This document shows, piece after piece, positions 13,431 through 18,140 of a stretch of 18,140 nucleotides of DNA (positions are counted from its first letter, which is position 1; each line of letters begins with the position of its first letter). The notes under the pieces are model-generated. The model saw nothing but the letters and a program-made list of their open reading frames with translations, had not been told where the DNA came from and searched no databases. Source of the stretch: Porphyrobacter sp. (GTDB taxonomy: Bacteria; Pseudomonadota; Alphaproteobacteria; Sphingomonadales; Sphingomonadaceae); NCBI GenBank assembly GCA_014359685.1, contig JACIYY010000187.1:1-18140 (forward strand), in the 5' to 3' direction. The translations under genes were made by a program, and so were the position numbers.

Positions 13431-14027
13431 TCACCCCGCCGCCCTCCGCAGCGCCACGCGGACCAGCTCGTTCAGGCCGGCATCCTCGCCCAGCTCGCTT
13501 TGCGCCTGCGCGACGGCGCTGGCGGCGACCGCCGGCTTGAAGCCGAGGTTCTGCAGCGCGCTGAGTGCATCGGCGCCGACGCCGCCAGCCGGGAGCGGCA
13601 CCGCCATTGCCCCGCCGCCCGGCAGCGCGCCGGCCCGGTCCTTCAGCTCGTTGACGATGCGCGCGGCCAGCTTGGGGCCGACGCCCTGCGCGCGCGTGAC
13701 GGTGGCGGCGTCACCGGCGGCGCAGGCATCGCGCAGCTCGGCCGGGGAGAGCGCGGAGAGGATCGCCAGCGCGACCTTGCTGCCGACCCCCTGCACCCCG
13801 GTCAGCAGCCGGAACCAGTCGCGTTCGGCGCTGGTGGCAAAGCCGAGCAGGCGCAGGTCGGTCTCGCTGACCTGGAGATCGGTGAACACGCGGCAGCCCT
13901 CGCCCAACGCGCCCAGGGCGGTCAGCGTGCGGGCGGAGCAATGGACCAGATAGCCGACGCCGCCGACGTCGATCACGGCCCAGTCGGGGCCTGTCTCGTC
14001 GAGCCGGCCGGAAAGCTTGGCGATCAT
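13431..14027 (-). CDS. ruvA: Holliday junction branch migration protein RuvA
   Basis: This 198-residue protein is the junction-binding tetramer that loads RuvB onto Holliday junctions. The N-terminal OB-fold domain begins MIAKLSGRLDETG. Two helix-hairpin-helix motifs follow: GVQGVGSKVALAILSAL (about residues 78-94) and GVGPKLAARIVNELKD (about 114-129). After a Gly/Ala/Pro-rich linker comes the RuvB-contacting domain III (ADALSALQNLGFKPAVAA). Length is normal. The ATG at 14027 is preceded by AGGAA with 7 bases of spacing. ruvB is downstream on the same strand, but the two are split by the palindrome/GIY-YIG segment. ruvC, often just upstream, is not in this window. Confidence 0.96.
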   Translation of the reverse strand: MIAKLSGRLDETGPDWAVIDVGGVGYLVHCSARTLTALGALGEGCRVFTDLQVSETDLRLLGFATSAERDWFRLLTGVQGVGSKVALAILSALSPAELRDACAAGDAATVTRAQGVGPKLAARIVNELKDRAGALPGGGAMAVPLPAGGVGADALSALQNLGFKPAVAASAVAQAQSELGEDAGLNELVRVALRRAAG

Positions 14028-14091
14028 GATCTGTTCCTGCCCTGCCCGGGCCGGTTTGACCAGAGGCGATTCGCGCCTGTCCGCAGCGCCG

Positions 14092-14155
14092 TTGCAGCGG
14101 GGGCTGGGACACTTGGAACACGGTTCTGACGGCGAACAGCCAGCGCCCGCTGCAA
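14092..14155. repeat. Long imperfect inverted repeat upstream of ruvA
   Basis: The arms 14092-14107 (TTGCAGCGGGGGCTGG) and 14140-14155 (CCAGCGCCCGCTGCAA) are complementary at 15 of 16 positions, around a 32-base loop. The structure lies 64 bases upstream of the ruvA start, between ruvA and the insertion-sequence remnant. It could be an old terminator, a leader structure of ruvA or a palindromic element. Part of one arm also belongs to a direct repeat (14094-14121 and 14184-14203). Confidence 0.65.
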
Positions 14156-14203
14156 GGCGGGAAATGCCCGTTCGGCGGGGGAGGCAGCGGGGGCTTGGAA
14201 CAC
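14094..14203. repeat. Short direct repeat abutting the IS3 remnant
   Basis: GCAGCGGGGGCT plus TTGGAACAC occurs at 14094-14121 with a short insertion, and again as the contiguous 20-mer at 14184-14203. The second copy ends directly at the putative left end of the IS3-type element. The origin is unclear; a local duplication is possible. Confidence 0.5.
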
Positions 14204-14204
14204 C

Positions 14205-14435
14205 TGTGACCTGCCCCCCGGAAGTTCCGTCACCGTGATGTAGAGTCTGCCCGACCGCGAAGGAGCAGACGGCATGAGGAAAAGCCGTTTCACGGAGGCG
14301 CAGATCATCGGGATGATCAAGGAGCAGGAAGCCGGGATGGCGACCGCGGACGTATGCCGCCGACATGGTCTCAGCCCTGCGACGTTCTACAAGCTGAAGG
14401 CCAAGTATGGCGGGATGGACGTGTCCGATGCCAAC
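14205..14435 (+). mobile_element. Left end of an IS3-family element (remnant)
   Basis: A probable left terminal inverted repeat begins at 14205-14207 (TGTGACCTGCCCCCCGGAAG). It starts with TG and has the run of C expected of IS3-family ends of the IS407-like type. About 70 bases later a GCGAAGGAGCAGACGGC leader precedes the orfA start at 14274. Homology to the element stops near 14435. No orfB and no matching right end are seen, so only about 230 bases remain, and target duplications cannot be assessed. Confidence 0.7.
14274..14435 (+). pseudogene. Truncated IS3-family transposase OrfA
   Basis: The first 53-54 residues are a clear IS3-family OrfA N-terminus: RKSRFTEAQIIGMIKEQEAG, then VCRRHGLSPATFYKLKAKYGG and MDVSDA. 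This is the helix-turn-helix that binds the element's ends. A complete OrfA would continue with a leucine-zipper-like helix (usually RLK..E.EN..LK) to about 85-90 residues, and a frameshifted orfB would follow. Here the sequence departs right after VSDAN, but the frame stays open to 14726 through unrelated residues. It cannot encode an active transposase. GGAG upstream of the ATG would still allow translation of a chimeric 150-residue product. Confidence 0.82.
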
Positions 14436-14471
14436 GACGATTGCTGCCGAGAGAACCTCGGCCTGGTCGCC

Positions 14472-14624
14472 GATTGGCGCGACTTCTCTCATGTCGAGGA
14501 TCCGGCTCGCGACGTCGTGCTGCTGATCGACGCAATGCCGCGAAGGCCATCCTCGCATGAGGAGATCGCCGCCGGTGACAGCCTGCCGCCGGTAGCCCCG
14601 GGCCGGGCGCTCACCATCGGAGCC
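14472..14624 (+). pseudogene. Fragment of NDP-sugar (UDP-glucuronate type) epimerase
   Basis: In frame with the truncated OrfA, the translated residues DWRDFSHVEDPARDVVLLID, then AMPRRPSSHEEIAAGDSLPP and VAPGRALTIGA, resemble the middle of short-chain NDP-sugar epimerases. Those have WRDFTYVEDLVRGI.LLIDA.P.RP, then GDSLSPVAPFRVVNIGN. Only about 50 residues match. The Rossmann N-terminus with GXXGXXG, the SXnYXXXK active site and the C-terminus are missing. It lies beside ugd, whose product such epimerases use, so it is probably left from a once-complete capsule gene cut by the insertion. The call rests on remembered family pattern, not an alignment. Confidence 0.6.
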
Positions 14625-14704
14625 CAGCGCCGCGCCCGACGGCAGGAGGCTGGCCGCCGCCATGTGCCGCTCCGCCACCATCGGCGCGGCGCCGGCTCGG
14701 CGAG

Positions 14705-16006
14705 CTACCGGCCGACAGCGATGTAGCGGAACCCTTCGCGCTCGACATCGGTGCGACGATAGAGGTTGCGAAGATCGACCAGCAAAGGCGCCTTGAGCAG
14801 CTCGCGCGCCTGGCGGAGATCGAGCGCGCAGAAGGCGTCCCATTCGGTGACGATCACCACTGCGTCTGCGCCCTGCATCGCCTCATAGGCGTCCTTGCAA
14901 TAGGTCACGTCCTCCAGCAGCCTGGCCGCCTGCTCCATGCCTTCGGGGTCATAGGCGCGCACCTTGGCGCCCCCGTCGTGCAGCGCGCGCACGATGTCCA
15001 GCGCGGGCGAATCGCGCATATCGTCGGTGTTGGCCTTGAAGGTGAGGCCGAGCAAAGCCACGGTCTTGCCATAGGCCTCTCCGCCCAACGCATGGATGAC
15101 CTTACGCCCCATCGAGCGCTTGCGCTGGTCGTTGGCGGCGACCACTGCCTCCACGATCCGCAGCCGCGCGTCATAGTCCTGCCCGGTCTTGAGCAGCGCC
15201 AGCGTGTCCTTGGGGAAGCAGGATCCGCCATAGCCGGGCCCCGGCTGCAGGAAGCGCGCCCCGATCCGCTCGTCCAGCCCCATGCCGCGCGCCACGTCGT
15301 GGACGTCGGCACCGACCCGCTCGCACAGATCGGCGATCTCGTTGATGAAGCTGATCTTTGTCGCGAGGAAGGCGTTGGCGGCATATTTGGTCAGTTCCGC
15401 GCCGCGCCGCGCCATCATCAGCAGCGGGGTCTCGGTGCGGACCAGCGGGCGGTAGATCTGCTGCAGCACCTGCTCGGCCGCACTGTCATTGACGCCGATC
15501 ACCACCCGGTCGGGGCGCTTGAAGTCCTCGATCGCCGCGCCTTCGCGCAGGAATTCGGGGTTGGAGGCGACGTGGAAGTCGAGCTCGGGGCGCGCCTCGC
15601 GGATGATCCGCTCGACCTCGTCCCCGGTCCCCACCGGCACGGTCGACTTGGTCACCACCACCGCGCCGGGGCGCAGATGCGGTGCCATCTCGCGCGCGGC
15701 GGTGTGGACGTAGCTGAGATCGGCATGGCCATCGCCGCGCCGCGACGGGGTGCCGACCGCGATGAACACCGCATCCGCCTCCGGCAGCGCCGCAGCGAGG
15801 TCGAGGGTGAACTCCAGCCGGCCGGCCGCGACATTGCGGGCGACCAGATCATCGAGGCCGGGCTCGAAGATCGGGATGCGCCCGGCGAGCAGCGCGTCGA
15901 CCTTGGCCGCATCCTTGTCGATGCAGGTCACATGATGGCCGAAATCGGCAAAACAGGCGCCCGACACCAGGCCGACATAGCCGGTACCGATCATGACGAT
16001 TCGCAT
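14705..16006 (-). CDS. ugd: UDP-glucose 6-dehydrogenase
   Basis: This 433-residue enzyme oxidises UDP-glucose to UDP-glucuronate with two NAD+, supplying a sugar for capsule or exopolysaccharide. The N-terminal Rossmann motif is GTGYVGLVSG (residues 7-16). Further conserved blocks are FIAVGTPS (81-88), STVPVGTGD (121-129) and NPEFLREGAAIEDF (149-162). Lys 207 lies in ELTKYAANAFLA, and the catalytic Cys 263 in GYGGSCFPKD (259-268). The C-terminal UDP-binding domain includes LGLTFKANTDDMRDSPA. Length is typical. The ATG at 16006 has GAGGAA upstream. Its 3' end overlaps the tail of the chimeric OrfA/epimerase frame by about 20 bases on the opposite strand. It diverges from the flippase gene. Confidence 0.97.
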   Translation of the reverse strand: MRIVMIGTGYVGLVSGACFADFGHHVTCIDKDAAKVDALLAGRIPIFEPGLDDLVARNVAAGRLEFTLDLAAALPEADAVFIAVGTPSRRGDGHADLSYVHTAAREMAPHLRPGAVVVTKSTVPVGTGDEVERIIREARPELDFHVASNPEFLREGAAIEDFKRPDRVVIGVNDSAAEQVLQQIYRPLVRTETPLLMMARRGAELTKYAANAFLATKISFINEIADLCERVGADVHDVARGMGLDERIGARFLQPGPGYGGSCFPKDTLALLKTGQDYDARLRIVEAVVAANDQRKRSMGRKVIHALGGEAYGKTVALLGLTFKANTDDMRDSPALDIVRALHDGGAKVRAYDPEGMEQAARLLEDVTYCKDAYEAMQGADAVVIVTEWDAFCALDLRQARELLKAPLLVDLRNLYRRTDVEREGFRYIAVGR

Positions 16007-16338
16007 GGGGATTCCTCGAAGCGCAGCTGGGACGAACGGAATCGGCGGGAACGGCCGACGGGCCGCCTCCTAAGCAGTCTGCGCGGGATGTTGCAACTGC
16101 TCACACACGGGCTCACCCGCGCGCCGAACGGCCACCTGCGCGCAGCTGTGGTGCCGTGCTTGCCTGGTCTCCCCTCTCGCCGGGCCTCTTGCCGTCCGGC
16201 GCGACTCACGCGATAGGCGTCATCGCTGCGGACGACCCCCTCGGGGTGTTCCCCGGCCGGTGGCGCTGCGCCAGCGCCTGCCCTCCTGCCGTGCGAGGCC
16301 TTGGCTTGTCCAAAGATCCGGATCAGCGCAGCGCGCCG
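16007..16338. promoter_or_regulatory. Divergent spacer between ugd and the flippase gene
   Basis: These 332 bases separate two divergent polysaccharide genes and should hold both promoters. On the minus strand, TTGCAA (16099-16094) and TTAGGA, 17 bases apart, are a weak -35/-10 candidate for ugd. On the plus side, a perfect 7-bp hairpin with a 3-base loop (16262-16268 and 16272-16278) lies in the flippase leader. An in-frame open extension of the flippase runs back to 16156, but its residues do not look like a membrane protein. I see no gene here. Confidence 0.4.
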
Positions 16339-17811
16339 ATGAGCAGCGGGCGCTATGCCGCCATCACCACTGCCGCCCTCGCCCTTTCCAGCGGCCTCAA
16401 TTTCGTGGCGCTGTTCGTCTGGATCCGCCTGCTCGATCCGCGCGAATTCGGCGTCTATTCGCTGGTCTCCGCCACCGCATTGCTGCTGAACGCGCTGATG
16501 TTCGAATGGCTGCGGATCGTCGCCATGCGCACGCTGTATGATGGCAAGAGCGATATCGGGATCGATCGTCGCCAGGCCGATGCCCTGTTCGCGGCCGTTC
16601 TCGGGCTGCTCGGGCTGTTGGTCGCTGCCGGCCTCGCCGCCTGGGCGGCGGGCCTTCCGGTCGGCGGAGTCGACCGCGACTGGCTGCCGCTGATCCTGCT
16701 GTTCACGATCAGCGAGATGGCGCTGGCGATGGTCAATGTCGTCAGCCGCGTGCGGCAGCAGGCGTGGCAGTTTTTCCAGTCGATGGTGCTGCGATCGGCG
16801 CTGGCAATCGCGCTGGGCCTGCTGCTGGTGATCGGGTTCGATCTGGGTGCCTTGGGCGTGGTCAGCGCGATCATCGCCGCGCAATGGGCGACCGCCGCCC
16901 TCATCATCGCCCGCGACCGGGTCTGGCGCGGTCTGCGGATCGGGCGCCACAGCGCTGCGGACAGGGCCGCGTTCCGCGAACTGTGGCGGCTGGGCAGCCC
17001 GCTGATCCTCAGCACCGCGCTGGCCTATTTCGCCACTGTCGCCGACCGCTTCATCCTCAACGAGACGATGGGGCCGGCGGCCGTCGGCCACTATGCGGCG
17101 GCTTCCGACCTGCTGCAAAAGACGCTGGGCTTTCTCCTGCTGGCGATCAACATCACGGCCTATCCGGCGCTGGTCCGCGCCTATGAGGACAAGGGGCCGG
17201 AGGCGGCGGCGAAGGGGCTGCAGGATCTGTTCGTCCTGCAACTCGGCATCGGCCTGCCCGCGATCGTCGCTTTCATCGTGCTCTCGCCGGGCCTTTCCAG
17301 CCTGCTGCTCGGCGCCACGTTCGGCGACACGGGGCAGCGCCTGCTGCCCTGGGTCGCGATGGCCGCCCTCCTGCGGCTGCTGGTCTCGTTCCATCTGATC
17401 ACCGTCTTCCAGCTGACCCGCAAGATGCGGTTGATGATCGTCGCCCCGGCCGTATCGCTGCTGGTCCTGATTCCGCTCGGCATCGTCGGCAGCCGCGCGA
17501 ATGGGGTGCTCGGAATGGCGCAGGTGTCGCTGGCGGCCCACGCCGCGTCATTCCTGGTCTGCGCGGTTCTTGCGCGGCGTGTCATGACCTTCCGGCTGCT
17601 GAGTGCCGACAGCATCAAGGTGACACTGGCCAGTGGAGCGATGGGATTGGCATTGCTGCCGTTTGCCCATGTCCGCGACCCGGCTCTGGTGCTGATATTG
17701 TGCCTGGCCGGCACAGTCATATATGGCGCAGCGGTGCTGGCTCTCCGGCTGGAGCGGATCAAACCGGCACAACGCCGGCTTGTGATGCGTCTGCAGCGCA
17801 GGCGATCATGA
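16339..17811 (+). CDS. Polysaccharide flippase, Wzx-like (MATE/MurJ superfamily)
   Basis: This 490-residue polytopic membrane protein probably flips lipid-linked oligosaccharide repeat units across the inner membrane, as in O-antigen, capsule or sphingan export. It starts SSGRYAAITTAALALSSGLN, then FVALFVWIRLLDPREFGVYS, the typical opening of the polysaccharide_synt family with a short cytoplasmic N-terminus before helix 1. About 12-14 hydrophobic segments follow. The second half begins with the repeated pattern ELWRLGSPLILSTALAYFAT, then VADRFILNETMGPAAVGHYA, as in Wzx proteins. It ends in a basic tail (RLVMRLQRRRS). The ATG at 16339 was chosen because the residues upstream are not membrane-like; no clear ribosome site is seen. 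Its neighbours ugd and a probable glycosyltransferase support a polysaccharide locus. Confidence 0.85.
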   Translation: MSSGRYAAITTAALALSSGLNFVALFVWIRLLDPREFGVYSLVSATALLLNALMFEWLRIVAMRTLYDGKSDIGIDRRQADALFAAVLGLLGLLVAAGLAAWAAGLPVGGVDRDWLPLILLFTISEMALAMVNVVSRVRQQAWQFFQSMVLRSALAIALGLLLVIGFDLGALGVVSAIIAAQWATAALIIARDRVWRGLRIGRHSAADRAAFRELWRLGSPLILSTALAYFATVADRFILNETMGPAAVGHYAAASDLLQKTLGFLLLAINITAYPALVRAYEDKGPEAAAKGLQDLFVLQLGIGLPAIVAFIVLSPGLSSLLLGATFGDTGQRLLPWVAMAALLRLLVSFHLITVFQLTRKMRLMIVAPAVSLLVLIPLGIVGSRANGVLGMAQVSLAAHAASFLVCAVLARRVMTFRLLSADSIKVTLASGAMGLALLPFAHVRDPALVLILCLAGTVIYGAAVLALRLERIKPAQRRLVMRLQRRRS

Positions 17812-17890
17812 GATCTCCGGGCGAGCTGTCCGTGCAGCGCGCGGGAGAGCCGCGCCTGTCGCAGTCGAGCGCCTGCCACTCACCCTCTTT

Positions 17891-17921
17891 CCGGACGGTC
17901 GGGCCTGGCTCTATCGTCCGG
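17891..17921. terminator. Possible hairpin between convergent flippase and glycosyltransferase genes
   Basis: CCGGACG (17891-17897) and CGTCCGG (17915-17921) can form a 7-bp stem with a 17-base loop. It overlaps the stop codon of the minus-strand gene (17911-17913). The position suits a bidirectional terminator, but there is no U-tract and the loop is long. Confidence 0.3.
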
Positions 17922-18140
17922 TGGAGCCTTGGCTGGTGAGCGCAGCAGGCCCGCCTGCGCCGATGGCGTCGAGATAGACTGCCCGATTGGCGCGGACGAT
18001 CTCGCGCTCGGAAAATACCGCCAGGTCGGTGCCGGGCGCCAGCCCCCCCTTCCGCCAGTCCCCCCGCTCCGCAATCGCGGTCATCATGGCCGAGGCAAGG
18101 GCTGCGTCGTCCGTGGCAGGATAGCTGATCGATTTGCGCG
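17911..18140 (-). CDS. C-terminal fragment of a probable glycosyltransferase
   Basis: A frame enters from the right edge and ends with TAG at 17913-17911, giving the last 75 residues of a protein. It reads SYPATDDAALASAMMTAIAE, then a short Gly-rich turn (DWRKGGLAPGTDLA) and FSEREIVRANRAVYLDAI. This looks like the C-terminal end of a GT4/GT1-type glycosyltransferase, where a D.AALA.AM..A segment is followed by a final helix with F(S/T)....V...RAVY. Codons keep strong G/C third positions. It is convergent with the flippase and would fit a polysaccharide locus. The catalytic part lies outside the window, so donor and acceptor cannot be named. Confidence 0.5.
   Translation of the reverse strand, partial: RKSISYPATDDAALASAMMTAIAERGDWRKGGLAPGTDLAVFSEREIVRANRAVYLDAIGAGGPAALTSQGSTGR

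Noticed and set aside
12910..13434. Minus-strand 174-codon frame across the GIY-YIG gene, beginning with a peptide containing HPDLVSGS
   Set aside because: It is the reverse reading of the palindromes and of the nuclease gene. The plus strand carries intact GIY-YIG motifs.
14978..17541. Long open frames opposite ugd (14978-16216, +) and opposite the flippase (15991-17541, -)
   Set aside because: Both are antisense shadows of well-supported genes, rich in Arg, Gln, His and Asp, with no motifs.

Overview
The window is GC-rich chromosomal DNA from an alphaproteobacterium, most likely a sphingomonad (Sphingomonadales). This rests on the protein sequences (GyrB, GuaA, aconitase, RuvAB, Ugd), on strong G/C preference at third codon positions, and on short palindromic repeats next to a small GIY-YIG nuclease gene. 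The assignment is inference from pattern, not a database result.

Left part (1-4700): a fragment at the edge, then a MAPEG-family membrane protein (+). Facing it on the minus strand are scoB, scoA and gyrB, transcribed gyrB > scoA > scoB. A GC-rich hairpin separates the convergent MAPEG and scoB genes. Middle part (4700-11870): guaA diverges from gyrB and converges on a small DUF1330 protein gene. Then come an exported YcbB-type L,D-transpeptidase and a 67-residue one-span membrane protein (both -), and acnA (+) with a hairpin after its stop. These are housekeeping genes for DNA topology, GMP synthesis, the TCA cycle, ketone-body/CoA metabolism and cell-wall cross-linking.

Right part (11870-18140) is the accessory-looking region. 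ruvA and ruvB (both -) are normally adjacent, but here 522 bases separate them. That gap holds three REP-like palindromes and a small GIY-YIG nuclease gene on the opposite strand. Beyond ruvA, where ruvC often sits, are a long hairpin, the left end of an IS3-family element with a truncated orfA, and, fused to it in frame, what looks like a fragment of an NDP-sugar epimerase. Then come ugd (UDP-glucose 6-dehydrogenase, -), a divergent 332-base spacer, a polysaccharide flippase (+) and the C-terminal part of a probable glycosyltransferase (-) at the edge. The last three point to a capsule/exopolysaccharide locus joined to ruvAB at a junction scarred by an insertion sequence.

The best candidate for something little described is the palindrome/GIY-YIG/palindrome cassette between ruvA and ruvB. 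Its hairpin stems differ between copies by paired, compensating changes, and the nuclease gene's stop codon lies inside one of the palindromes. No CRISPR array, tRNA or rRNA gene was seen.
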